A stretch of 64,000 nt of DNA from an uncultured Collinsella sp. (GCA_902491765.1 CABUIY010000002.1:1-64000), one strand, 5' to 3'. Shown: positions 45,870 through 54,500, numbered from the stretch's first letter. Notes: generated from the letters alone by a model not told the origin. Numbers and translations are program-made.

Positions 45870-48215
45870 ATGGAAACGCTTGAACGCAACGAGTGGGCAG
45901 ACGTTGCCCAACTAGTCGAGATCACGAGCGATGCTGTCATCATTTGCGAGCTCGACGGAACCATTCTGCATGTGAATAATCGCTTACTTGGTTTGATGTG
46001 CGAGGAACGCGCCGACGTCATCGGTGGAGATGTTAAAGACGTCCTGTACTCGTCCGCTTTTGAACGTGCGACGGAACATCGTCTGCCATTTGAAACCGAT
46101 TGCTCCGAGAACGAACTGATGCTCAAGCTGAGTGACGGCTCTTTTATCCCCGTCTTGGTTCGTGCGGGCTCCGTAACGCCTCCACGCATCTTTGGACGCC
46201 GCGCACCACGTGTCCTGGTGGCGCTTCACAGTATTGAGGAACAGTATTCTCATGACCGTCAACTCAAGCGTGCGTTATCGGAGCTTAGAGTGGCGAACAA
46301 GCGTCTCTCTGGCACGCTCTCGGTCATTATGAGCACTGTGGGCTCCGATGAGTTACCCAGCCTGCTTGATACCGTTTTGAACCAGCTTGTAGGAACGCTC
46401 GATGCTTCGGGTGCCGCTATCTATTTTTCTGAGAGCGGCGGTTTTAAGCTACGCGGTGTTTCCAAGGAGCTGTACGACAGCTACCTGCCCGAGTTTTTGC
46501 CGTATGGCGCTGGCATTCCGACGTATGTTCTTCGCGAGTCGCGTGCCTGTCGCTTGTCGATTCAACAGGACCTTGAGGGCGATAGGGCCGCCTCCGGTAT
46601 GTTCATGGACCTGGACAATCGTTCTAAGCACCTGTTGCGCGTGCAGGATATGCCTCCGTACCGCAGCGAGATCTGTCTTCCCGTTTTTTACGGTACGCAG
46701 ATCCTTGGCGTGCTGGAAGTTGGTTGGAAACGCCCTCAGGCACCGCTCGCCTATGACGTTAATGTGCTCGAGGTCATTTGCGATTACCTGTCTATCCAGC
46801 TGGTCGGCATGGCATCGAGCCTTCGCTCCCGTCGCACGGCCGAGCTTGGCCGCTCGCTCAATGTCTTGCGTGATGAGTTGTTTACCTTTCTAGACGATTC
46901 CGCCGCGGCTACCCAGGCGGTATCGTCCGAGATCTGCAATATGCTTAACTGCCATTTTTGCCCTGTTGAGTATGACGCCAGTCTGGATTCCTACGTCATA
47001 GATTTTGAAGGTGGCAGTCGCGTTGCTTTGCCGGACGATCCCGAGAAGCTTTTCTTTTCCACGACGGCGCCAGCGGCACGTCTGGGGGCTGGCCCTGATG
47101 GCTTTGAGGCATCTGTTTTGGGCGGTACGAGTGCCGAGGACCTTAAACACGTCCGTATAACTCGCGTTGACGAATCGATGCCTATGGGAGGCTGGCTTAG
47201 GGCGCATGGTCTGCCTTGTCAAGGTCTCTACGTCGACTCCGGCATCGAGGCGGGGCGACCACGCTCTAAGGGTGATGGCAAGCACAGTAACGACGCAATT
47301 GTTCCTGCTTCTGTTGCGAAGAGCCCGACGACGCGCGCGCTGCTGCTTCGTGATGGTAGCCAAGAGCCGATTGATGATCTTGAATATGACTACTTGGTGC
47401 ACTTGGCGCATGACTTTGAACTGATCTACGAAGGCGAATCTCAAAAGCGCGAGGAGCGCCATATCGCTCAGACCCTTCAGATCGGCATGAGAAATTCCCT
47501 GGGGGATGTTCCGGGTATCGCAACCGATTCGGTGTACCTGTCAGCCACGAACTCGGCGTTGGTCGGCGGCGATTTCTATACGCTCATCCGTCTTCCCGAC
47601 GACTGCGCCGTCATGATTCTGGGTGATGTGTCTGGCAAAGGCATTGAGGCCGCATCGATGTCCGCGCTCGTCAAGACGGCCCTGACGGCATATGCGTGGG
47701 AGGGCGCTGGACCGGCCCGCATGGCACGCTCTCTTAACAGTATGCTCATGGGCTTTTCGAGGGTCGAGACGTTCGTGACGGCCTTTATCGCCAAGATTGA
47801 CCTTAAAGCCGGACGCGCAACGTATTGTTCGGCGGGCCATCCTCCGACCATGGTCATTAGGCCAGAGTCGATGCCGCTGGGTGGCGGCGAGGCCCGTGGG
47901 GGAGAGGTCGAGCTGCTTGGATGCCAATCGGGCGTAATCGGTGCCTTTGAGAGCATGGTGTACGAGACAGGCGTGTTTACGTTCGCTCCTGGCGACATGC
48001 TCTTCATGTATACGGACGGAACGATTGAGGCCCGCGACCGCACCGGAGCGTTCTTTGGTGAGCAGCGCCTCCGTGACCTTCTGCTCTCTGTCTCGGGTGA
48101 GGGCGTATCGGGAATCTGCGGCAAGGTCTTGGGCGAGCTTGACCGATTTACCGAATCGGCGCTGGACGATGACATTGCATTGGTGTCCCTTGAGTTTTTA
48201 CGGGGTCGTTCATAG
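45870..48215 (+). CDS. PAS-GAF sensor PP2C (SpoIIE/RsbU-type) phosphatase
   Basis: A 781-residue protein phosphatase of the PP2C-like SpoIIE class. It has a PAS-like domain (about residues 10-110), a GAF-like domain (about 150-320), and a poorly conserved middle. The phosphatase domain (from about 545) has GGDFY, GDVSGKG and a C-terminal DDDIAL metal triad. Such enzymes dephosphorylate STAS antagonists in partner-switching circuits. The next gene encodes exactly such a STAS domain. No membrane helix is seen, so the input is probably cytoplasmic. The ATG at 45870 follows GGTGGGG; a GTG at 45858 is the alternative. Confidence 0.88.
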   Translation: METLERNEWADVAQLVEITSDAVIICELDGTILHVNNRLLGLMCEERADVIGGDVKDVLYSSAFERATEHRLPFETDCSENELMLKLSDGSFIPVLVRAGSVTPPRIFGRRAPRVLVALHSIEEQYSHDRQLKRALSELRVANKRLSGTLSVIMSTVGSDELPSLLDTVLNQLVGTLDASGAAIYFSESGGFKLRGVSKELYDSYLPEFLPYGAGIPTYVLRESRACRLSIQQDLEGDRAASGMFMDLDNRSKHLLRVQDMPPYRSEICLPVFYGTQILGVLEVGWKRPQAPLAYDVNVLEVICDYLSIQLVGMASSLRSRRTAELGRSLNVLRDELFTFLDDSAAATQAVSSEICNMLNCHFCPVEYDASLDSYVIDFEGGSRVALPDDPEKLFFSTTAPAARLGAGPDGFEASVLGGTSAEDLKHVRITRVDESMPMGGWLRAHGLPCQGLYVDSGIEAGRPRSKGDGKHSNDAIVPASVAKSPTTRALLLRDGSQEPIDDLEYDYLVHLAHDFELIYEGESQKREERHIAQTLQIGMRNSLGDVPGIATDSVYLSATNSALVGGDFYTLIRLPDDCAVMILGDVSGKGIEAASMSALVKTALTAYAWEGAGPARMARSLNSMLMGFSRVETFVTAFIAKIDLKAGRATYCSAGHPPTMVIRPESMPLGGGEARGGEVELLGCQSGVIGAFESMVYETGVFTFAPGDMLFMYTDGTIEARDRTGAFFGEQRLRDLLLSVSGEGVSGICGKVLGELDRFTESALDDDIALVSLEFLRGRS

Positions 48216-48293
48216 ACGACGCTGGGCGGGCTGAATCCGTACGGTTGGGGAAACGAATGCATCGAGTGGGCTTTTTTGGGGAACCATGGTCGT

Positions 48294-49040
48294 ATGAATG
48301 AGTGGAATGACATAGCGGTTTTGACGCCTCCAGGCGATATCGACATCGCCACGGTGCCTGCGCTGCGTCGGCGGTTGGATGCTTTGATTGGCCGCGGCGT
48401 GCGTCGTGTCGTCATCAACTGTCAGGCTGTTAGCTTTATCGATTCTACGGGCTTGGCATTCCTGCTTACGCGCGCGCGTGAGCTTATGAGGCGAGAAGGC
48501 CTGCTTTCGCTCGTCAATGCATCAGGTGAAGTTGTTCGCTTTTTGGAGATTGCTCGTCTTGTCGATATCCTTCATGTCGCGGGGCCGGCACGGGAGTCTA
48601 TTCCCGCCATTCCGGTGGGGGAGCTGCCTCGCTGGAGTAAGAGCGTCGAGGTCCGTCAGGGTATCGAGAATCTTCCATACTATCGACATCGCATCGCCGA
48701 ACTCCTTGAATCGCTTCCGTTGCGCCGTGACGAGCGCTACGATGTCGCATTGGCGTCGGGAGAGGCGCTGGGTAATGCCTATGACCATGCGGGCGGTATC
48801 GGGTGCGTCCTGACGGTTCAGGCCTATGGCGATCGCGTTGTGGTTGAGGTGCTTGATCGAGGTGCCGGCTATTCTATCGATGAAACGAGCGAACCGGTCG
48901 CATCTGAGGAGCGCGGCCGTGGTATCAAGCTTATGCGTATGCTCGTCGATAACGTGGAGGTTGCTCGTCGTACGGACGGCGCCGGCACGCGCGTGCAGAT
49001 GGTGAAGCTGTTTAGCGGAGCGCTGGAATCGTGTGCCTAG
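48294..49040 (+). CDS. STAS-HATPase fusion (RsbV-RsbW-like in one chain)
   Basis: A 248-residue protein. Residues 1-105 form a STAS antagonist domain with the phosphorylatable Ser51 in FIDSTG. Residues 120-248 form a GHKL kinase domain of the RsbW/SpoIIAB type: E157 and N161 in EALGNAYDH, DRGAG at 188-192, and RGRGIKLM at 207-214. Normally these are separate proteins. The upstream PP2C phosphatase would dephosphorylate Ser51. The target, classically a sigma factor held by the kinase domain, is not encoded nearby. ATG at 48294 follows GGGGAA; an upstream TTG adds six residues. A single gene with both functions is uncommon in my experience. Confidence 0.85.
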   Translation: MNEWNDIAVLTPPGDIDIATVPALRRRLDALIGRGVRRVVINCQAVSFIDSTGLAFLLTRARELMRREGLLSLVNASGEVVRFLEIARLVDILHVAGPARESIPAIPVGELPRWSKSVEVRQGIENLPYYRHRIAELLESLPLRRDERYDVALASGEALGNAYDHAGGIGCVLTVQAYGDRVVVEVLDRGAGYSIDETSEPVASEERGRGIKLMRMLVDNVEVARRTDGAGTRVQMVKLFSGALESCA

Positions 49041-49086
49041 CCAATCGCTTTAGCGCGTTTAGCTACTAAGAACATGCGGCAGACAA

Positions 49087-49133
49087 GTTTTTTGAAAAAA
49101 GTACTTGCGTCTTTTGGACAACTCGCGTAAATT
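49087..49133 (+). promoter_or_regulatory. tRNA-Gly/tRNA-Cys promoter
   Basis: The A-tract block TTTTTTGAAAAAAGT precedes TTGCGT (49105-49110); TAAATT (49128-49133) follows after 17 bases. It matches the arrangement before tRNA-Leu. Confidence 0.78.
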
Positions 49134-49145
49134 AATAACCCGCAA

Positions 49146-49221
49146 GCGGACATGGCTCAGTTGGTAGAGCACAACCTTGCCAAGGTTGGGGTCGCGGGTT
49201 CGAGCCCCGTTGTCCGCTCCA
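49146..49221 (+). tRNA. tRNA-Gly (GCC), copy 1
   Basis: The acceptor stem GCGGACA pairs with TGTCCGC. Anticodon GCC lies in CTTGCCAAG. T-arm GGTTCGAGCCC is present and CCA is encoded. Two identical copies lie at 49372 and 51501. Confidence 0.97.
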
Positions 49222-49231
49222 TTGCATTTCC

Positions 49232-49254
49232 GGACCGTTTAGGCGGTCCTTTTT
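49232..49254 (+). terminator. Terminator between tRNA-Gly and tRNA-Cys
   Basis: GGACCG pairs with CGGTCC around TTTAGG, then TTTTT. The T-run ends one base before the tRNA-Cys gene, so tRNA-Cys must arise by read-through or processing. Confidence 0.8.
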
Positions 49255-49255
49255 C

Positions 49256-49329
49256 GGCGAAGTGGCCAAGTGGTAAGGCAGAGGCCTGCAAAGCCTTTAC
49301 CCCCGGTTCGAATCCGGGCTTCGCCTCCA
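49256..49329 (+). tRNA. tRNA-Cys (GCA)
   Basis: The acceptor stem GGCGAAG pairs with CTTCGCC. Anticodon GCA lies in CCTGCAAAG. T-arm GGTTCGAATCC is present and CCA is encoded at the 3' end. Confidence 0.96.
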
Positions 49330-49338
49330 GGCAACATC

Positions 49339-49365
49339 CGGGCGCTCCGGCGCCCGTTTTGTTTT
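49339..49365 (+). terminator. tRNA-Cys terminator
   Basis: CGGGCGC-TCCG-GCGCCCG is followed by TTTTGTTTT, seven bases before the second tRNA-Gly gene. Confidence 0.88.
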
Positions 49366-49371
49366 ACATAT

Positions 49372-49447
49372 GCGGACATGGCTCAGTTGGTAGAGCACAA
49401 CCTTGCCAAGGTTGGGGTCGCGGGTTCGAGCCCCGTTGTCCGCTCCA
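49372..49447 (+). tRNA. tRNA-Gly (GCC), copy 2
   Basis: It is identical over all 76 bases to copy 1, including CCA. No A-tract promoter lies in the short gap before it, so it depends on read-through from the upstream tRNA promoter. Confidence 0.97.
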
Positions 49448-49455
49448 AGAACAAC

Positions 49456-49485
49456 AGCCCGACTACTACGGTAGCCGGGCTTTTT
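49456..49485 (+). terminator. tRNA-Gly copy 2 terminator
   Basis: AGCCCG pairs with CGGGCT, with a short inner CTA/TAG stem, followed by TTTTT. Confidence 0.85.
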
Positions 49486-49625
49486 CGTACCCATCTTCTG
49501 GGCTCGAACCCGAGAGGGAGCGATCGTTTTGGGGCGTGGCTGTGGCGTTGTTTGTCGCGAATGTCCGCTTTGGGCGTATCATCGTGGGCATCTCGCATAA
49601 CCTCGTTGCAAGGGAGATACGCCCC

Positions 49626-51359
49626 ATGGCTACAGAAAAGTCTTCTTCGCGCTCATGGATGTCCGATGCCGCGATCTATCAGATCTACCCGCGCTCGTTT
49701 AAGGATTCGACTGGTTCGGGTCTGGGCGATATCGCGGGCATTACCCAGCAGATGGACTATCTTGAGCGACTGGGTATCGAGGCCATCTGGCTGAGCCCGT
49801 TTTACCCATCGCCTCTTGTCGATGGCGGCTATGATGTGGCGGACTACTGCGATGTCGACCCGCGTCTCGGCTCGCTTGACGACTTCGATGACATGATCGC
49901 TGCGGCTCACGCGCGCGGCATCAAGGTCATCGTCGACATCGTGCCCAACCATTCATCCAACCAGCACCCCTGGTTCAAAGCCGCTCTTGCCGCCGGCCCC
50001 GGATCGCCCGAGCGCGCCCGTTATATCTTCCGCGATGGTCGCGGCGAGCATGGCGAGCTGCCTCCCACCAATTGGAATGCCAACTTTGGCGGCCCCGCAT
50101 GGACGCGTGTTGCGGACGGTCAGTGGTATCTGCACATGTTTACGCCCGAGCAACCGGACTTTGACTGGTCATGCCCCGAGGTTCATGCGCTCTTTTGCGA
50201 CGTCCTGGCGTTTTGGAGCGATCGAGGCGTCGACGGCTTTCGCATTGATGTGGCGCAGGGTCTCGCCAAGGATCTCGACCGCGATGACCTCGACCGGTGG
50301 CATCTCGCCGAGGGCGATGACATGGTTGACGACGGCACCCATCCGCTGTGGGACCGCAATGAGGTCCACGAGATCTATCGCGAGTGGCGCCGCGTGTTCG
50401 ACCGCTATAATCCGCCGCGCAGTGCCGTTGCCGAGGCGTGGGTGCTGCCCGAGCGCCAGTATCTCTATGCGCGTCCCAGCGAGCTTGGCCAGACATTCAA
50501 CTTTGAGTTTGCCAAGGCCACTTGGACCTATGATGACATGCACACTGCAATCGAGAAGGGCTTGAAGGCAGCCGTCGAATCCGATTCCGCCTCGACCTGG
50601 GTACTCTCCAACCACGACGTGCCGCGCGTGGCGACACGCTATGCTCTGCCGCAAATCAAGGCGACGCGCTACCACCAGATTGCGCTCGACTGGCTCTTAC
50701 GCGACGGGTTGTCTTATGACGAGGACCGTGAACTCGGCGAGCGCCGCGCGCGGGCGGCCCTTTTGCTTGAACTGGCGCTTCCGGGCTCGGCATACGTGTA
50801 TCAGGGTGAGGAGCTCGGCCTTTTTGAGGTGGCTGATATCCCGTGGGCTGCACTCGAAGACCCTACTGCGACCAATACGCACGGACCGAAGCGTGAGAAG
50901 GGGCGCGACGGCTGTCGTGTGCCCCTGCCGTGGGTGGCGGCGGACGATCCCGCGCATGGCGGATCGTTTGGGTTTTCGCCGGCAGACGCCGATGCGGCGC
51001 CCCATCTGCCGCAGCCTGCATGGTTTTCCGATTATGCTGCCGATAGGGAAGAAGTGGACCCGACATCGATGCTTGCGCTCTATCGTGACGCCCTCTGGCT
51101 GCGGCGCAAGCTGCGCGGGTGCGCCAACGATCTTGCGTGGCTCGATCTTGACGGGCGCACCGGTCTTGCGGATGGTGCCGAGGGCGCTGAGGGCGGCGTC
51201 ATCGCCTATCGCCGCGATAACGGCTGGGCGTGTGTGACGAACTTCGGTGCAGCACCCGTGGAGCTGCCGGCGGGCAGGGTCCTGCTCACCTCATCACCGC
51301 TTGCAGACGGCAGGCTCGCGCAGGACAGCTCTGCCTGGATCATGCTCGGTGAGATGTAG
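49626..51359 (+). CDS. GH13 alpha-glucosidase / oligo-1,6-glucosidase
   Basis: A 577-residue cytoplasmic alpha-amylase-family glycosidase, with no signal peptide. Conserved blocks are VDIVPNHSS near 103, the nucleophile Asp in GFRIDVAQG near 207, the acid Glu in VAEAW near 270, and SNHDVPR near 330. The YQIYPRSFKDSTGSG start is typical of alpha-glucosidases acting on short maltose- or isomaltose-type sugars. The exact linkage preference cannot be read here. The ATG at 49626 follows AGGGAG; the frame that opens earlier crosses tRNA genes and is not used. The gene lies between two identical, same-strand tRNA-Gly genes. No transporter or regulator is adjacent. Confidence 0.9.
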   Translation: MATEKSSSRSWMSDAAIYQIYPRSFKDSTGSGLGDIAGITQQMDYLERLGIEAIWLSPFYPSPLVDGGYDVADYCDVDPRLGSLDDFDDMIAAAHARGIKVIVDIVPNHSSNQHPWFKAALAAGPGSPERARYIFRDGRGEHGELPPTNWNANFGGPAWTRVADGQWYLHMFTPEQPDFDWSCPEVHALFCDVLAFWSDRGVDGFRIDVAQGLAKDLDRDDLDRWHLAEGDDMVDDGTHPLWDRNEVHEIYREWRRVFDRYNPPRSAVAEAWVLPERQYLYARPSELGQTFNFEFAKATWTYDDMHTAIEKGLKAAVESDSASTWVLSNHDVPRVATRYALPQIKATRYHQIALDWLLRDGLSYDEDRELGERRARAALLLELALPGSAYVYQGEELGLFEVADIPWAALEDPTATNTHGPKREKGRDGCRVPLPWVAADDPAHGGSFGFSPADADAAPHLPQPAWFSDYAADREEVDPTSMLALYRDALWLRRKLRGCANDLAWLDLDGRTGLADGAEGAEGGVIAYRRDNGWACVTNFGAAPVELPAGRVLLTSSPLADGRLAQDSSAWIMLGEM

Positions 51360-51440
51360 GGGCATCTCGCTGCGAGCCTGCGTTTGCCCGCGCCTTCCGT
51401 GGTGGCTGATGTCTTCGCGAGGTTCGCGAGGGCGTTGCAA

Positions 51441-51488
51441 AACTTTTTAAAAAAAGTTCTTGCATAGGATGCGGGCATCACGTAAGAT
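51441..51488 (+). promoter_or_regulatory. tRNA-Gly/tRNA-Val promoter
   Basis: An ACTTTTTAAAAAAAGTT block precedes TTGCAT (51460-51465), and TAAGAT (51483-51488) follows 17 bases later. It is the third copy of this tRNA promoter design in the window. Confidence 0.78.
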
Positions 51489-51500
51489 TAATCCTCGTAA

Positions 51501-51576
51501 GCGGACATGGCTCAGTTGGTAGAGCACAACCTTGCCAAGGTTGGGGTCGCGGGTTCGAGCCCCGTTGTCCGCTCCA
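51501..51576 (+). tRNA. tRNA-Gly (GCC), copy 3
   Basis: It is identical to the copies at 49146 and 49372. It is followed by tRNA-Val after three bases, so the two are processed from one transcript. Confidence 0.97.
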
Positions 51577-51579
51577 TTT

Positions 51580-51654
51580 GGGCGTTTAGCTCAGGGGGAG
51601 AGCGCTTCCCTGACACGGAAGAGGTCAGAAGTTCAAATCTTCTAACGCCCACCA
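51580..51654 (+). tRNA. tRNA-Val (GAC)
   Basis: The acceptor stem GGGCGTT pairs with AACGCCC. Anticodon GAC lies in CCTGACACG. T-arm AGTTCAAATCT is present and CCA is encoded. Confidence 0.96.
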
Positions 51655-51662
51655 AATGTTCG

Positions 51663-51699
51663 CAGCTCAGAGGCTATGTCCTCTGGGCTGTTTTGTTTT
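51663..51699 (+). terminator. tRNA-Val terminator
   Basis: CAGCTCAGAGG pairs with CCTCTGGGCTG (one T-G pair), followed by TTTTGTTTTG. Confidence 0.92.
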
Positions 51700-51723
51700 G
51701 CTACCAAGCACGCCGTCAAATAT

Positions 51724-51736
51724 GCCACCAAATATT
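51724..51736 (+). repeat. Partial copy of the tRNA-Val 3' end
   Basis: GCCACCAAATATT matches CCCACCAAATGTT at 51648-51660 (tRNA 3' end plus six bases) at 11 of 13 positions. This could be a relic of site-specific integration. The following stretch to about 51960 holds a roughly 40-codon open frame (51753-51890) that I do not recognise, and nothing else clear. Confidence 0.3.
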
Positions 51737-51993
51737 GATCCAAGGTCCCCGTAGAGGTGCCGGCAGATTGCATACGTCCTGGCCGACCGTGACCGCAACA
51801 TGTTGGTCAAGCATAATCTTTTGGATTCTTTTGGCGTGAGCGGCTTGGTTTTGGTAGGATTTGTCAGCGGCTTGACTAAGGGGGTTTTATAACTGCCATG
51901 CAGGTAGCCGTGTTGGTAACGTTTTACCGACTTCCCAAGAACCCCTCATTTTTAATGCGTCTGCAAAATGACTAATTGCTTTGACCTGCTGAA

Positions 51994-52043
51994 ACACTAT
52001 ATGTTGTGTTTGACCTAAAAAAAGAATACAGGATATAGATGCC
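51994..52043 (+). promoter_or_regulatory. NrdR-type operator pair
   Basis: ACACTATATGTTGTGT at 51994-52009 closely fits the NrdR box. A weaker copy, ACAGGATATAGATGCC, lies at 52028-52043. The 34-base spacing is a little above the usual 31-32. NrdR with ATP or dATP bound represses ribonucleotide reductase genes, which fits the nrdD gene downstream. Confidence 0.7.
52010..52039 (+). promoter_or_regulatory. nrdD promoter
   Basis: TTGACC (52010-52015) and TATAGA (52034-52039) are spaced by 18 bases and sit between and on the NrdR-type boxes. The leader to the start codon is then about 220 bases and contains no riboswitch that I recognise. Confidence 0.55.
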
Positions 52044-52266
52044 TCTTTGTCGTATGATAGATGGCGGACAGAGAACGAGAACCTTATTCGCCCCATTTGG
52101 ACACGTCTTTGAGCCGCTTGATCGGCCGCGAGGATTGTCCGCATGAGGACTTATGGTTTATCGAGAACACAGATTGCGCGACGGCGCCGCAAGACAGGGG
52201 CAAGCCCTGCCGGGTATCGTTTGGCTCTGAAGCGCGATGAGGCTACGATGCGAAAGAGGCAAGAGG

Positions 52267-54489
52267 ATGAAGATCATCAAGCGCAGCGGCACCGAGGTTG
52301 TCTTTGACATCGATAAGATCGTCAATGCCATCCGTGCCGCAAACTTGGAGGTCGAGGAGAGCTCTCGTCTTACCGACCGCCAGGTGGTTTACGCGGCGCA
52401 AAACGTCGCCGAGGCATGCGAGAACGCGGGCCACACTGTTTCGGTCGAGGAGATTCAGGATTTGGTCGAGGACGAGATCATGCGTCTCGACTGCTACGAG
52501 GTTGCCCGCCACTACATCATCTATCGCTATGTTCAGAGCCTGAAGCGCCAGAAGAACACGACCGATGACAAGATCCTGTCGCTGATCGAGTGCAATAACG
52601 AAGAGGTCAAGCAGGAGAACTCCAACAAGAACCCGACCGTCAATTCCGTTCAGCGTGACTACATGGCCGGCGAGATCTCCAAGGACCTGACTCAGCGTGT
52701 GCTGCTGCCTCAAGAGATCGTGGATGCCCATAATGAGGGCCTGATCCATTTCCACGATTCGGATTACTTTGCCCAGCACATGCACAACTGCGATCTGGTG
52801 AACCTGGAGGACATGCTCCAGAACGGCACTGTTATCTCGGGTACGCTGATCGAGAAGCCGCACAGCTTCTCGACCGCCTGCAACATCGCGACGCAGATCA
52901 TCGCCCAGGTTGCTTCCTCCCAGTACGGTGGCCAGTCGATTTCGCTGACCCATCTTGCCCCGTTCGTCGAGGTGAGCCGTCAAAAGATTCGCGGCGAGGT
53001 CGCTCGCGAGCTTGAGGAGCTCGGCGTCTCTGCGTCTGCCGAGAAGGTCCGTGAGGTCGTTGAGGACCGTCTGCGTGACGAGATCCGTCGCGGCGTCCAG
53101 ACGATTCAGTATCAGGTCGTGACCCTTATGACCACCAATGGCCAGGCGCCGTTCGTGACGGTCTTTATGTATCTTAACGAGGCCCGTACGCCTCAGGAGA
53201 AGCACGACCTTGCCATGATCGTGGAGGAGACGCTTCGCCAGCGCTACGAGGGCGTTAAGAACGAGGCCGGCGTATGGATCACCCCGGCATTCCCCAAGCT
53301 TATCTATGTACTCGAGGACGATAACGTTCACGAGGATTCCCCGTACTTCTACCTGACCCAGCTGGCTGCCAAGTGCACTGCCAAGCGTATGGTGCCCGAT
53401 TACATCTCCGAGAAAAAGATGCGCGAGCTCAAGCTGTCGAAGGGCGAGACCGCGGGTAACGGCGACTGCTATACCTGCATGGGCTGCCGCAGCTTCTTGA
53501 CGCCCGACCGCTCGGGCAACGGCTTTAACAACGTTGCCAACGCGCTGAACTACGACCCGAACAAGCCCAAGTACTATGGTCGCTTTAACCAGGGCGTCGT
53601 GACCATCAACCTGCCCGATGTCGCGCTGAGCTCGCACCAGGATATGGATAAGTTCTGGAAGATCTTCGACGAGCGCCTTGAGTTGTGCCACCGTGCCCTG
53701 CTGTGCCGTCATGAGCGCCTGATGGGTACGCTTTCTGACGCCGCACCGATTCTGTGGCAGTACGGCGCCCTCGCTCGTCTGAAGAAGGGCGAGACGATCG
53801 ACAAGCTGCTCGTGGGCGGATACTCCACCATTAGTTTGGGTTATGCCGGCCTGTATGAGTGCGTCAAGTACATGACGGGCCACAGCCACACCGAGAAGGA
53901 GGGCACGCCCTTTGCCATGGCCGTCATGCAGCGCATGAACGACAAGTGCGCCGAGTGGAAGGCCGAAAGCGATATTGACTTCTCGCTGTACGGTACCCCG
54001 CTTGAGTCGACGACCTACAAGTTCGCCAAGTGCCTGCAACGTCGTTTTGGCATCATCCCGGGCGTGACGGACAAGGGCTACATCACCAACAGCTACCACG
54101 TCCACGTGTCCGAGGAGATCGACGCATTCGACAAGCTCAAGTTCGAGGGTATGTTCCAGCAGCTTTCGCCGGGCGGTGCCATCTCCTACGTCGAGGTTCC
54201 CAACATGCAGGACAACCTCAAGGCTGTCATTCGCGTGATGCAGTACATCTATGACAACATCATGTACGCCGAGCTCAACACCAAGAGCGATTATTGCCAG
54301 GTGTGCGGCTACGACGGCGAGATCAAGATTGTCGAGGATGACGGCAAGCTGGTGTGGGAGTGCCCCAACTGCGGCAACCGCGATCAGGAGAAGATGAACG
54401 TCGCCCGTCGTACGTGCGGCTACATCGGTACCCAATTCTGGAACCAGGGTCGAACCGAGGAGATCCGCGACCGCGTGCTGCATCTCTAA
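52267..54489 (+). CDS. nrdD: Anaerobic ribonucleoside-triphosphate reductase
   Basis: A 740-residue class III reductase that makes deoxyribonucleotides without oxygen, using a glycyl radical. In order it has an N-terminal ATP-cone (about 1-95) for allosteric control and a glycyl-radical barrel with cysteine pairs such as CYTCMGC near 405. A C-terminal zinc site CQVC/CPNC lies near 680-705. The radical site is Gly718 in RTCGYIG. The ATG at 52267 follows GCAAGAGG. The activating enzyme NrdG is encoded downstream but separated by two long hairpins. Confidence 0.97.
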   Translation: MKIIKRSGTEVVFDIDKIVNAIRAANLEVEESSRLTDRQVVYAAQNVAEACENAGHTVSVEEIQDLVEDEIMRLDCYEVARHYIIYRYVQSLKRQKNTTDDKILSLIECNNEEVKQENSNKNPTVNSVQRDYMAGEISKDLTQRVLLPQEIVDAHNEGLIHFHDSDYFAQHMHNCDLVNLEDMLQNGTVISGTLIEKPHSFSTACNIATQIIAQVASSQYGGQSISLTHLAPFVEVSRQKIRGEVARELEELGVSASAEKVREVVEDRLRDEIRRGVQTIQYQVVTLMTTNGQAPFVTVFMYLNEARTPQEKHDLAMIVEETLRQRYEGVKNEAGVWITPAFPKLIYVLEDDNVHEDSPYFYLTQLAAKCTAKRMVPDYISEKKMRELKLSKGETAGNGDCYTCMGCRSFLTPDRSGNGFNNVANALNYDPNKPKYYGRFNQGVVTINLPDVALSSHQDMDKFWKIFDERLELCHRALLCRHERLMGTLSDAAPILWQYGALARLKKGETIDKLLVGGYSTISLGYAGLYECVKYMTGHSHTEKEGTPFAMAVMQRMNDKCAEWKAESDIDFSLYGTPLESTTYKFAKCLQRRFGIIPGVTDKGYITNSYHVHVSEEIDAFDKLKFEGMFQQLSPGGAISYVEVPNMQDNLKAVIRVMQYIYDNIMYAELNTKSDYCQVCGYDGEIKIVEDDGKLVWECPNCGNRDQEKMNVARRTCGYIGTQFWNQGRTEEIRDRVLHL

Positions 54490-54500
54490 TAACCATCCCA

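Noticed and set aside
49152..49625. In-frame upstream extension of the glucosidase through tRNA-Gly and tRNA-Cys
   Set aside because: The sequence is tRNA and terminators; the family N-terminus YQIYPRSF begins just after the ATG at 49626.
52040..52266. A cobalamin or other known riboswitch in the nrdD leader
   Set aside because: No B12-box or other consensus segment is present; only short weak stems (52064-52070 with 52136-52142) were found.
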